Positions 33,554 to 39,860 of a stretch of DNA of 40,584 nt are shown one piece after another; position 1 is the first letter of the stretch, and each line of letters begins with the position of its first letter. This stretch comes from a virus. Below the pieces are notes generated by a model. It made no database searches. It was given only the letters and a program-made list of their open reading frames with translations, and was not told the origin of the DNA. The stretch lies in the IMG/VR virus record IMGVR_UViG_3300037258_000427, positions 1 through 40,584 of that record, one strand, 5' to 3'. Both the position numbers and the translations under genes were made by a program.

Positions 33554-33576
33554 AAAGGCGCGCGTTGCGCGCCTTT
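33554..33576. terminator. Perfect hairpin, candidate intrinsic terminator or processing site
   Basis: AAAGGCGCGC (33554-33563) pairs fully with GCGCGCCTTT (33567-33576) around a GTT loop. Because the arms begin with AAA and end with TTT it could act on both strands. It lies between the minus-strand small genes and the RNA ligase gene, so it may attenuate expression of the distal ligase and VPEI genes. A long U-tract is absent. Confidence 0.5.
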
Positions 33577-33580
33577 AGAA

Positions 33581-33667
33581 TCAATGACTAACGAAGTTAA
33601 CACGCCAGAAAATGCCCATTTGGCGCGCGCCGCTGCGCGCGTCCTTCGATGCTCTATTAAATTTCAT
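33581..33667 (-). CDS. Possible 28-aa peptide
   Basis: ATG at 33667 gives KFNRASKDARSGARQMGIFW and a few more residues, stopping at the terminator-like hairpin. No ribosome site stands out and the region also contains GCGCGC inverted repeats (33622-33641), so it may be non-coding. The remainder of 33532-33746 shows no better gene. Confidence 0.25.
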   Translation of the reverse strand: MKFNRASKDARSGARQMGIFWRVNFVSH

Positions 33668-33746
33668 TTAGCCCGCCAAGACACGTGCCAAGTCCCATTC
33701 GCCTGGCTGTGGCTGTTCCTCGATACCCGCGTCCAGTCGGACCCGT

Positions 33747-33902
33747 TCACTTGTGGCATCGCTTGTAGCGGTACCCGGATTTCCATGCATGAACCAACGC
33801 TTGGAAAAACAGACGCTCCTTGTCGGGCAAGCCGATGACCTTCATCCATCCGGCGTACCGGATTGCCTCGGCGCCGGGCGGTAGTCGTCTACGCTTGGCC
33901 AT
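33747..33902 (-). CDS. Small basic hypothetical protein (51 aa)
   Basis: ATG at 33902 gives AKRRRLPPGAEAIRYAGWMK and ends SGYRYKRCHK. It overlaps the end of the upstream zinc-ribbon gene by 14 bases, as usual in this operon. Basic with aromatic residues; no family recognised. Confidence 0.6.
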   Translation of the reverse strand: MAKRRRLPPGAEAIRYAGWMKVIGLPDKERLFFQALVHAWKSGYRYKRCHK

Positions 33903-34242
33903 CGGATGTTTTCTCAGCGCCGCAGTTGGCGCACTTGGTTACGTCAGCCGGACGGCCGCGCATCCCGCATTCCTCGCACGTCCATGTACTCGCCGACGTT
34001 TCCTCCGCAGTTATCGGCCCGTGATCGTGAGGCTCTGACCGCATGCACCCGGGTAGATCGCAACCGGTCTCGCTCTCCGAAGCTAAGAACTCTTCGACTC
34101 GCTCGCGTGCTGCCCCGTCCAGGCGCGCCGAATACTCCTCGTAGCACTTGTACTTTCCCGCTTGATAGTCGAGCTGAATGTCGCCTCCCTGTGAGAGTAG
34201 TCGGCGAAACAGCGACCAAAGCTTTCCCTCGTCGAATGTCAT
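33889..34242 (-). CDS. Zinc-ribbon protein with shared Cys/His module (117 aa)
   Basis: The C-terminus has a four-cysteine ribbon (TCEECGMRGRPADVTKCANC). Before it lies TGCDLPGCMRSEPHDHGPIT (starting near residue 58), identical in protein and DNA to a segment of the next upstream gene. The N-terminal half is helical. The ribbon suggests nucleic-acid or protein binding. Confidence 0.7.
   Translation of the reverse strand: MTFDEGKLWSLFRRLLSQGGDIQLDYQAGKYKCYEEYSARLDGAARERVEEFLASESETGCDLPGCMRSEPHDHGPITAEETSASTWTCEECGMRGRPADVTKCANCGAEKTSDGQA
33997..34068. repeat. 72-bp direct repeat, copy 1
   Basis: This block is identical over 72 bases to 34323-34394. It encodes 24 residues (TGCDLPGCMRSEPHDHGPIT plus AEET) in the zinc-ribbon gene, in the same frame as in the other gene, so it is a transferable protein module. 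Confidence 0.96.
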
Positions 34243-34856
34243 GCGGACCCGTTCTCAGCCAAGCATTCACCGCTTGCGCGCGGGCAGTCGGCTAGATCGC
34301 TGCCGCAAAACGCGCACGCTTTCGTTTCCTCCGCAGTTATCGGCCCGTGATCGTGAGGCTCTGACCGCATGCACCCGGGTAGATCGCAACCGGTAGTCTC
34401 GTCAGCGGGTCGGAGCTTGGATGCGATGAGCCCCAGCTCGGTAACAGCGTGCTTGACCTCGCAGCCGTTGTTCAGCCACGCCGCGACATTGTTGAGTTGG
34501 GCCGGTAGCTTATCCAGCGCCGCGCGCAGCCGCTCGTAGTCCTCATACAGCACCCACGGCCCCTTACCAACTTCAAGCATTTCGTGCCCGTGCGTCGCCT
34601 GGCACCAGTTCACATAGCGCTTCGGATTTGAGGACAGCGGCTCTTTTGGCTCTGGAGCTGCAGGGAACTTGCCGCCAGCGGCCTCGAACCACGCCTCAAC
34701 CGGCATGACCCGAACGAAACCTCCGCAGTTGATCCCAATGGCCCCTTCCTTGGTGACGTGGATGCTGTCGGCATAGTAATCGCCAGGCACCTTCCGCCAT
34801 ATCTCACGGTCTGTGTTCTCACAGGCTTGGTGATTCTCGGACAGCGGCTCATTCAT
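34239..34856 (-). CDS. Hypothetical protein with shared Cys/His module (205 aa)
   Basis: ATG at 34856 overlaps the end of the methyltransferase frame (TCAT); the longer frame to 34940 would lie inside the methyltransferase gene. The N-terminal part has the phage-typical stretch PGDYYADSIHVTKEGAIGIN. The C-terminal part has the repeated TGCDLPGCMRSEPHDHGPIT module followed by CAFCGSDLADCP, a likely metal site. It overlaps the next gene start by 4 bases. Confidence 0.7.
   Translation of the reverse strand: MNEPLSENHQACENTDREIWRKVPGDYYADSIHVTKEGAIGINCGGFVRVMPVEAWFEAAGGKFPAAPEPKEPLSSNPKRYVNWCQATHGHEMLEVGKGPWVLYEDYERLRAALDKLPAQLNNVAAWLNNGCEVKHAVTELGLIASKLRPADETTGCDLPGCMRSEPHDHGPITAEETKACAFCGSDLADCPRASGECLAENGSA
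34323..34394. repeat. 72-bp direct repeat, copy 2
   Basis: Identical to 33997-34068 over all 72 bases; the flanking bases differ at both ends. The two copies start 326 bp apart in adjacent genes. Confidence 0.96.
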
Positions 34857-35497
34857 GCGGCGCTCCTGATGGCTTTCGCGATGAGCTGCGCGACCGGCGG
34901 GCAGACGGCGTTGCCAAGGGCATAGCGGCGGTCCACCCAATTGGAAAGCCCATCATTCGCTCCCAGTCTTCTGGGTGCAGAATCCCAAGTGACTGCAAGC
35001 TCATCCGCCACTTGCCGACCCGGCCCGCGCCACCACCGCGACAGCTCCCGTAGCTGCTCGCTGTCGGAGTGGGCAATGACAAAAGCTCGCGCGCGCCCGT
35101 GGACGGCTCCAACTTCAGAGGCGCGCACTCGAAGCGGCAGCGAGGCGTACCCATAGGCCCATAGCTCGCGCCGCAATTCGGGCACCCAGTTGCGCCAGCA
35201 GTGGTGCGTGTTTTCGACAACCACCCAGTCAGGACGTACATCAGCGAGCTCCGAGAGCCTGAGAGCCCGGCTCTCTTGCCAGCTACCGACAAGTCCTGAC
35301 ACGGGAAACCCGCCGTTAATACGAGCGTCCCGGTACGCAGGTACGCTGGGCCATCGGTGGCTGAGGACTGCGCGGCACCCGTCGCCGAGTTCGATAAAGG
35401 CTGCTGGGCGGAATCCTTCGCGATCGAATCCAAGGCTGAACCCTCCAATGCCTGCAAACAAATCGACGTGGTGATCCGATGACAGTGACTCAGCCAT
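34849..35497 (-). pseudogene. C5 cytosine DNA methyltransferase with motifs split between two frames
   Basis: Frame A (34853-35497, start MAESLSSDHHVDLFAGIGGF) holds motif I, then motif VI as WVVVENT, motif VIII as HGRARAFVIAH, and a motif IX/X-like ALGNAVCPPVAQLIAKAI end. The catalytic motif IV is absent there; it appears in frame B (34849-35457) as LTAGFPCQDLSVAGKRAGLS, the Cys codon at 35299-35301. The frame must change near 35310-35330 and back near 35237-35255, a compensating pair. Frame B also has family-like ends (LPTPTASSYG at about 35044-35076 and MGFPIGWT at 34930-34953). The gene is therefore broken, misassembled, or uses recoding. As read, neither single frame gives an active enzyme. 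Confidence 0.75.
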
Positions 35498-35747
35498 GAC
35501 TTAGCGCCTCACGTATAGGCTTCATTTCCGGCGCGTTGCGCCAGTAGATGTCCCACATCTCAGAAGCGTGCTTGCCGGCCAGTCCCATGTTGTGCCATGT
35601 CTGAATCACCTCGATGGCACCAATAAGTGCGGCGCGCAGCATCTCAAGGCGGTCAGCAGCCTCGCGCATCTGCGCGGCCGTTGTACCTACCGGCCGATGG
35701 CGTAGGCAGTCGATTAGCTGCTCATCAGTAGTTCGCTGCTCGGTCAT
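35490..35747 (-). CDS. Small helical hypothetical protein (85 aa)
   Basis: The product has AADRLEMLRAALIGAIEVIQ, a helical segment frequent in short phage early proteins ('RxAADRLExL'). It overlaps the methyltransferase start (shared ATGGCTGA) and follows the 59-residue gene upstream. Function unknown. Confidence 0.68.
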   Translation of the reverse strand: MTEQRTTDEQLIDCLRHRPVGTTAAQMREAADRLEMLRAALIGAIEVIQTWHNMGLAGKHASEMWDIYWRNAPEMKPIREALSHG

Positions 35748-35923
35748 TTCGGCACCCTCCCCAATTGCTCAACGAGCCGATCAATCTCCATCTGATACGT
35801 CATACCCAACAGCGGCTTACCGAGCACGTCGCACGCATGATCGCGCTTCTTTGCTGCCAGCTCGATCCTGAGATTTAACTCGTGTCGCGCGAGTTTCGGA
35901 TCAGTAGTTAGCGGAGCATTCAT
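35744..35923 (-). CDS. Small hypothetical protein (59 aa)
   Basis: ATG at 35923 overlaps the upstream stop as ATGA; the product NAPLTTDPKLARHELNLRIE continues to a Lys-rich helix and ends LGRVPK. Stop overlaps the next start by 4 bases (GGTCAT region). The two coupled junctions make it likely to be real. Confidence 0.62.
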   Translation of the reverse strand: MNAPLTTDPKLARHELNLRIELAAKKRDHACDVLGKPLLGMTYQMEIDRLVEQLGRVPK

Positions 35924-36129
35924 AGGTGAGGCTCCGAATCCCTGCCACCAATAGCCACCAGCGTGCGCCCTCGGTACGGGAACTCAACCTGCTGCTTGGC
36001 GCAGGGTACGCCCAGCTTCTTCGCCAAGTCCCGTGGCGCCAGGTTCACATCGATACGCTGACCAGATTCAGGCTTGAATTTCTCGTACCAGTTGATCAGC
36101 TGATTGATCGCATTTAGCGGTTTAGCCAT
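35920..36129 (-). CDS. Small hypothetical protein (69 aa)
   Basis: The product has a helical start (AINQLINWYEKFKP) and a short beta part (VEFPYRGRTLVAIGG). It is coupled to the following gene by an ATGA overlap. Possible small DNA-binding or regulatory protein; no family recognised. Confidence 0.62.
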   Translation of the reverse strand: MAKPLNAINQLINWYEKFKPESGQRIDVNLAPRDLAKKLGVPCAKQQVEFPYRGRTLVAIGGRDSEPHL

Positions 36130-36159
36130 AGAGCACCTGTTCTGCCTACTTAATCTCTC

Positions 36160-36471
36160 TCACTTCACGATCCCCTGATCCACCAGCTGTATCCAGGTCA
36201 AAGCTACGTAATGCAGGAACTCTTCCGAGAGCATCCAGCGCTCTGCCTTGTTCCTCGAGCGCGTATCCATCCTTTCGTGGCAAATGCGGCACAGCCATGC
36301 CATGACGCAGTCACTGCCTTTGCGAGATAGGCCACCGCCATAGCTGTGCCTGCGAGGACCGAAATAATGAGCAGCCACGATAGTGCCATCACGAACGCCA
36401 CAGGCAACGCACGCTAAGCTTTTCGTATTCGACAACAGCTTGAAAATGTACTTGCCAGGATTCTTGGGCAC
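36160..36471 (-). CDS. HNH-type zinc-binding nuclease-like protein
   Basis: The core is CVACGVRDGTIVAAHYFGPR, then GGLSRKGSDCVMAWLCRICH, with four metal-ligand cysteines, an Ala-His-His/Tyr-like motif and a closing CH pair, the pattern of phage HNH-like proteins (DUF968/DUF1364-type). The frame is open back to 36606, but the N-terminal part there is basic and low in structure and overlaps a better gene. GTG 36471 is a provisional start giving 103 residues; TTG about 36430 is another. No clear ribosome site is seen at any. Confidence 0.62.
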   Translation of the reverse strand: MPKNPGKYIFKLLSNTKSLACVACGVRDGTIVAAHYFGPRRHSYGGGLSRKGSDCVMAWLCRICHERMDTRSRNKAERWMLSEEFLHYVALTWIQLVDQGIVK

Positions 36472-36661
36472 TGACGTCTGTTTTCGAGCTGACCTCTCGG
36501 TCTTTGACCGTGTCTCCTTCGGCTGCTTTGAAGGCGAACGCTTCCTTGAGCTTGGCGAGATACTCGGTTTTTGCGACCTGAGATTTGTATTCCGCGATCT
36601 TCTCATCGGTATTTGCCAGGTAATTCAAGGCTTGTTCCATTCTCTCTTGACTGATCGGCAC
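36389..36661 (-). CDS. Helical hypothetical protein (90 aa)
   Basis: The sequence MEQALNYLANTDEKIAEYKS, then KTEYLAKLKEAFAF and WQVHFQAVVEYEKLSVR, is a coiled-coil pattern that I recognise as a recurring short phage early protein with Glu-x-Ala-Leu-x-Tyr-Leu-Ala at the start. The start may be GTG 36661 or ATG 36640. The last few residues (CLWRS) depart from the family pattern and overlap the HNH gene in another frame, so a frameshift near 36400-36430 is possible. Confidence 0.65.
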   Translation of the reverse strand: MPISQERMEQALNYLANTDEKIAEYKSQVAKTEYLAKLKEAFAFKAAEGDTVKDREVSSKTDVSAQESWQVHFQAVVEYEKLSVRCLWRS

Positions 36662-36869
36662 GGTAAATCTCTAAGTAAGCGGTCCAATACCGACGGAATG
36701 GGGCCCCAAGCCTCGACCAGACAGCCAAGAAGAGGATCTGGTCGTGTACCAGACCCTCGTTAACCGTGAATACGGCTTCCAGGGATTGATCAACCGCTTG
36801 GAACATTTCTGCAAGGACTGCATGAATATCTTCCTCAGAAGGAAGGCCCAGATTCGTCAATGGGTCCAT
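36603..36869 (-). CDS. Helical hypothetical protein (88 aa)
   Basis: ATG at 36869 has AAAGGTAGG 5 bases upstream and is chosen over GTG 36875. Product DPLTNLGLPSEEDIHAVLAE continues as helices (LFLAVWSRLGAPFRRYWTAY). It overlaps both neighbours. Function unknown. Confidence 0.62.
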   Translation of the reverse strand: MDPLTNLGLPSEEDIHAVLAEMFQAVDQSLEAVFTVNEGLVHDQILFLAVWSRLGAPFRRYWTAYLEIYRADQSRENGTSLELPGKYR

Positions 36870-37338
36870 CGACACCTACCTTTACCCCAAAGTCAGGGAG
36901 AGGTTCGTCTAGAGCAATTGGCTTGCCATTACTGACACCCTCGACATACCGGTAAGTTCTTTCGAACCAGGGAGCCATTTCCTCCGGAATACCAATTAGT
37001 CCCTTGTCGAAAGCCGCCTTTAACACGACTTCCAAGATGATCGCTCGATCCTTGGAGTCTAAGTTCCAGCCCTTGGAAGGAAGCAGTCGTGTCGATGAAA
37101 CCTGAACTGTGGTAGGAGCTTCCGGCTGACCCGCCGGTTTCCAGCCGTTCAGGTACCAGTAAGTTTTACCCTGGTAGTCACTAGAAGCTGTATTTGCATC
37201 GATGGACTGACCGACCAAGGGAGCCTCGATCTTCTTACTGACGTAATAAGCGTCTTTCCAGTCGTGCTTATTGTCGAAATAGACTCTGGGGGCCCCTCCC
37301 TTGGAGGTATCGGCCTTAGTGACGGTATGGGTAGGCAT
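36835..37338 (-). CDS. Early hypothetical protein (167 aa), possibly nucleic-acid binding
   Basis: ATG at 37338 follows GGAAAGAG, which decides the start over an upstream extension to 37431. Residues 10-75 (APRVYFDNKHDWKDAYYVSK, then SSDYQGKTYWYLNGWKP) have a strand-rich, aromatic pattern that could be an OB-fold. The C-terminal half contains a helix (KDRAIILEVVLKAAFDKG). A single-strand binding role would suit an early operon but is only a guess. Confidence 0.6.
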   Translation of the reverse strand: MPTHTVTKADTSKGGAPRVYFDNKHDWKDAYYVSKKIEAPLVGQSIDANTASSDYQGKTYWYLNGWKPAGQPEAPTTVQVSSTRLLPSKGWNLDSKDRAIILEVVLKAAFDKGLIGIPEEMAPWFERTYRYVEGVSNGKPIALDEPLPDFGVKVGVDGPIDESGPSF

Positions 37339-37468
37339 CGCTCTTTCCTTCGGAATCGACAAACTCAAGCCACGCAGCAAAGTCTTTATCGTAGTCAAGC
37401 CACCAGTGATCGTAGAGATACCTCTGGCCACTATCGAAACCTGATTCGTTGTTCTCTTCCGGATTCAT
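37316..37468 (-). CDS. Small acidic protein (50 aa)
   Basis: ATG at 37468 overlaps the upstream membrane gene stop as ATGA. Product NPEENNESGFDSGQRYLYDH continues DKDFAAWLEFVDSEG. Many Asp, Glu and aromatic residues; a small acidic early protein of DNA-mimic or inhibitor type is conceivable, without proof. Confidence 0.6.
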   Translation of the reverse strand: MNPEENNESGFDSGQRYLYDHWWLDYDKDFAAWLEFVDSEGKSDAYPYRH

Positions 37469-37632
37469 CGCTTTTCCTGCGGAGGATTGTTCTTAAATCC
37501 GATCTGCCAGGCGCTATCCATGCGAATATTCCTGTGCTTTGAATGAAAGCGCAGGAAGTCAACGATCAGTCCCACTATGGATACGCATCCGGCGATGGCC
37601 AGAACCACCATGGCTGAATAGAGGAAATTCAT
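37465..37632 (-). CDS. Single-helix membrane protein (55 aa)
   Basis: ATG at 37632 overlaps the stop of the Ala-rich gene (TCAT). Residues 2-25 (NFLYSAMVVLAIAGCVSIVG) form one transmembrane helix, followed by a basic cytoplasmic tail. The longer frame to 37710 overlaps the neighbour and is rejected. Function unknown. Confidence 0.62.
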   Translation of the reverse strand: MNFLYSAMVVLAIAGCVSIVGLIVDFLRFHSKHRNIRMDSAWQIGFKNNPPQEKR

Positions 37633-38399
37633 GCTGCTACTCCCATCGATACGAGCGGAGTGACCGCGAGCATTCGATCCACTAGATCGAGTGCGCTCAT
37701 CTGCAGCCATTCAACGGTGGGTTTGAGTGCGGCCCGCGCTTCGTCCCCCGCTGCGTCCCACGCTGCGGCCCCCGCTGCGGCCCGCGCTGCGTCCCGCGCT
37801 GCGTCCCGCGCTGCTGCGGCCCCCGCTGCGGCCCGAGCTGCGGCCCACGCTGCGGCCCACGCTGCTGCGGCCCCCGCTGCGGCCCGCGCTGCGTCCCGCG
37901 CTGCGTCCCGCGCTGCTGCGGCCCCCGCTGCGGCCCGAGCTGCGGCCCACGCTGCGGCCCCCGCAGCGGCCGTCACCTTTCCGGCCGCTACAGCGCCAGC
38001 CATGTCTGCAATTTCTTCCAAGTCGCGCAGAGCTGCCGCGTGCGATGCGAGCGTGGGAACGAGATCCAGAAATTTCGGCGTGAATACCCTAACCAGCCAA
38101 TCGAGCGCGAGATAGGATCGGCGCTCCTCGACGCCTGCTGTGGATTTACTGTCGACCAGCTGGGAGATGAGCGGCTTTAGCAAGCGATCGCGCTCGGCAT
38201 CGCTCGGCAGCGAATCGTTCCACGAGCGCAGGAACGAAGAGATAACCGGGCAGGCACAGACCGGATGATCGCTCCAGGGCTCGCCTGCGACATAGCTCAC
38301 GGCTTCCATGGCGCACATGCCCTTTTCGATATCGGAGTGCTTGGAACGATTGAGCGAACGTGCCAGCACTTCGGCCAACTTGGATTCGATGACGATCAT
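37629..38399 (-). CDS. Protein with long Ala-rich repeat region (256 aa)
   Basis: Residues 1-140 are a normal globular helical domain (SYVAGEPWSDHPVCACPVIS, LALDWLVRVFTPKFLDLVPT). Residues about 143-222 are almost only Ala with spaced Arg, Asp, Trp and Gly (AAARDAARDAARAAAGAAAA), then a short helical end. This repeat would form long alanine helices. Similar Ala/Arg/Asp/Trp repeats occur in phage and bacterial early proteins of unknown role. The DNA below it is a 102-bp tandem repeat. Confidence 0.75.
   Translation of the reverse strand: MIVIESKLAEVLARSLNRSKHSDIEKGMCAMEAVSYVAGEPWSDHPVCACPVISSFLRSWNDSLPSDAERDRLLKPLISQLVDSKSTAGVEERRSYLALDWLVRVFTPKFLDLVPTLASHAAALRDLEEIADMAGAVAAGKVTAAAGAAAWAAARAAAGAAAARDAARDAARAAAGAAAAWAAAWAAARAAAGAAAARDAARDAARAAAGAAAWDAAGDEARAALKPTVEWLQMSALDLVDRMLAVTPLVSMGVAA
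37762..37960. repeat. 102-bp tandem repeat (34 codons) in the Ala-rich gene
   Basis: Bases 37762-37858 and 37864-37960 are identical over 97 bp, with a period of 102 bp. Inside each copy are shorter near-repeats of about 10-15 bp (CGCTGCGGCCC variants). The period is a multiple of three, so copy-number change would keep the frame. Confidence 0.93.
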
Positions 38400-38602
38400 C
38401 CCATTGCCCTCATAACAGTCTCGTGAATATCAGACATATTGCGCTGCCCCTCGACGAACCCATGGGCTCTACCAGCGTTATAGCCGGCCCTCCAGCTCTC
38501 ATGCAGTGCCTTGAGCAGATCGGCCGAAGTAGGCAACAGGGGCATCTGAGTGGCTATACGAGCGACGTCAGAGGACTGTGTTGAGAGAATTCTATCGCTC
38601 AT
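38396..38602 (-). CDS. Small helical hypothetical protein (68 aa)
   Basis: The product SDRILSTQSSDVARIATQMP continues with LLKALHESWRAGYNAGRAHG, a helical segment with a Gly-rich turn. It overlaps genes on both sides by 4 bases (ATGA). Function unknown. Confidence 0.65.
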   Translation of the reverse strand: MSDRILSTQSSDVARIATQMPLLPTSADLLKALHESWRAGYNAGRAHGFVEGQRNMSDIHETVMRAMG

Positions 38603-38757
38603 GACTCATCTCCGTTTTCTGGGTAGAAAGATTCGCTATCCGTATCCTCTTCCCGATCAGGAAAATAAGCATCCCAGACAGCCTCATCGCAGTCCGGTCC
38701 CGACAGCAGCTCGCTCTCTGATGGCTCCATGGGAACTCCAGTTACTTGCATTTCCAT
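38599..38757 (-). CDS. Small acidic protein (52 aa), first gene of the leftward operon
   Basis: ATG at 38757 (or 38751) gives EMQVTGVPMEPSESELLSGP and a tail with many Glu and Asp (REEDTDSESFYPENGD). Net charge is strongly negative, as in phage DNA-mimic or host-takeover peptides. It starts 48 bases from the divergent HTH gene. Stop and next start overlap as ATGA. Confidence 0.62.
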   Translation of the reverse strand: MEMQVTGVPMEPSESELLSGPDCDEAVWDAYFPDREEDTDSESFYPENGDES

Positions 38758-38776
38758 GTAAACGAGGTTAATCTAA

Positions 38777-38794
38777 GGTCAACGTCAATGTCAA
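38777..38794. promoter_or_regulatory. Three tandem hexamers in the divergent control region; candidate operator and leftward -35
   Basis: GGTCAA, CGTCAA and TGTCAA follow each other without gap. Read leftward they give TTGACA, TTGACG and TTGACC, the first being a perfect -35 consensus. A -10 is weak (ATTAAC or TTAACC near 38766-38772). Located between the acidic-protein start (38757) and the HTH start (38805), the array is suited to binding by the HTH protein and to overlapping the leftward promoter. Confidence 0.45.
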
Positions 38795-38804
38795 GCATTT
38801 AATT

Positions 38805-38972
38805 ATGGATCGACACAAAGCATTCAGATTGGCCAAGAAGCGATCCGGGCTGACTCTGCTCGAGATAGCCCGGCTATTCGACGTCAATGCGGGAACGGTG
38901 AGGAATTGGCACTGTGGCTATCAGCCGGTACCCCCTCAACGATTAAAGCAATTGGAGGACATGAGACGATGA
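38805..38972 (+). CDS. Small helix-turn-helix regulator (Cro/CI-like, 55 aa)
   Basis: ATG at 38805 gives DRHKAFRLAKKRSGLTLLEI, then ARLFDVNAGTVRNWHCG, a classical HTH: helix 2 LTLLEIARLFD, turn, recognition helix NAGTVRNWH. There is no visible Shine-Dalgarno before it. It is divergent from the leftward early operon and probably controls it through the tandem hexamers. The next gene overlaps its stop (ATGA). Confidence 0.75.
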   Translation: MDRHKAFRLAKKRSGLTLLEIARLFDVNAGTVRNWHCGYQPVPPQRLKQLEDMRR

Positions 38973-39160
38973 GCCAATCACAAGAGATTCTGCGAGCCCT
39001 GAAGAAAGGCAAGAGCATTACCGCTCTGGAGTGCTTGCTCTCTTTTAACTGCCTAAGGCTAGCAGCCAGAGTGAAGGAACTGCGGGAAGCGGGCTATCGC
39101 ATCAAGACACAGATCGTGAGTAGTGGGCGTAAGAGATACGCCCGGTACACCCTTGATTAG
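38969..39160 (+). CDS. Winged helix-turn-helix protein (HTH_39-type, 63 aa)
   Basis: ATG at 38969 is coupled to the HTH gene; an earlier in-frame start at 38906 lies within that gene. The sequence SQSQEILRALKKGKSITALE, then LLSFNCLRLAARVKELREAG and a final wing (SGRKRYARYTL) matches the short phage helix-turn-helix family that begins 'Ser-x-x-x-x-Ile-Leu-x-x-Leu'. Probably a second DNA-binding control protein. Confidence 0.8.
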   Translation: MSQSQEILRALKKGKSITALECLLSFNCLRLAARVKELREAGYRIKTQIVSSGRKRYARYTLD

Positions 39161-39572
39161 GCTTACGTCAAGGACGGGATTTGTCTTGCGCAACAATTAC
39201 AAGGGGTCTATAAACGCTACGGGCCCAGTGAACTTAATCACTGAGCCCTTAGGTCCGGTTGGAAGCCGGGCCGGTACGCTGAGGGAATACCGGATGCGCC
39301 TATCTTGCCATCCGAGACACCAAAGTCAACCGGCCAGCTCCTACACGGACACCCGCTAGGGCGTGCAACTCGGCCTATCGGTCTTGCCCCCATTTAAATG
39401 GATGAGGGCGTGCAGGACTGATAGTGCGGCTAAGTGTGATCGGCGGGCAAAAGGGAAAGATCGCAGCCTCATGATGACGGGATGGCTCCATACCGGCCTG
39501 AGGTCTCTTCACCCCTTCACGGGGGTAGGGGGGCCTTTTCCCCCAAGATTCACCACCCAACCTGAGGTGTGT
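39161..39572. other. Structured non-coding stretch of about 410 bp
   Basis: No convincing gene was seen on either strand; open frames at 39123-39359 and upstream of 39573 have no family resemblance. Several hairpins exist: 39221-39248 (GGGC..AGTG / CACT..GCCC), 39271-39293 (CCGGTA / TACCGG, perfect 6 bp), an alternative 39291-39314 (CGGATG / CATCCG) that shares bases with it, a perfect 12-bp palindrome CCATTTAAATGG (39390-39401), and two C/G hairpins at about 39510-39546. It may be a leader RNA, antitermination or attenuation region, origin or packaging site. Confidence 0.5.
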
Positions 39573-39860
39573 ATGAGTAGAGCTAAAGATCTTAGGGGAT
39601 TCTGGAAGTCAGAGAATGCTTGGAAGTATCAAGAGTTACCCTTAAACAGAATCACATTAACTAAACGATTTAAGTTTAGGGATTATCGAGATAAAAGACC
39701 TGGAATAACGTATTCGGATGACTCCATTACCTGTTTCTACCATGGTGATATTCCGGTATGGGAGTTAGAGGGGAAATATCGGAACTTTACTGAGATCGAG
39801 AAAGTAGAGCTCGATCACTGTTATTCGGTAGGAGATGCTCCTCCGGACTCGGGGGCCTGA
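39573..39860 (+). CDS. Hypothetical protein (95 aa)
   Basis: ATG at 39573 follows a GAGGTG ribosome site, which is why the upstream extension to 39363 is not used. The product SRAKDLRGFWKSENAWKYQE continues with mixed strands (ITLTKRFKFRDYRDKRPGIT, CFYHGDIPVWELEG). AT-richer than the structural genes. Function unknown. Confidence 0.62.
   Translation: MSRAKDLRGFWKSENAWKYQELPLNRITLTKRFKFRDYRDKRPGITYSDDSITCFYHGDIPVWELEGKYRNFTEIEKVELDHCYSVGDAPPDSGA

Noticed and set aside
37729-37975. CRISPR-like array
   Set aside because: The repeats have no unique spacers, are in-frame coding units and vary only by short tandem expansion.
37660-38115. Long plus-strand and other-frame open frames rich in Ala, or in Arg/Pro or Ser/Gly, in the repeat region
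   Set aside because: They are by-products of the GC-rich repeat that codes for the minus-strand Ala-rich protein. The minus-strand frame alone extends into normal globular sequence and fits the operon overlaps.
38758-39160. Lysogeny switch
   Set aside because: Two HTH proteins and an operator-like array are present, but there is no integrase or attachment site anywhere in the window, so a lysogeny claim is not supported.
39123-39359. 78-codon plus-strand frame after the HTH genes
   Set aside because: It begins inside the HTH_39 gene, has no ribosome site, and crosses several strong hairpins; the product looks random.
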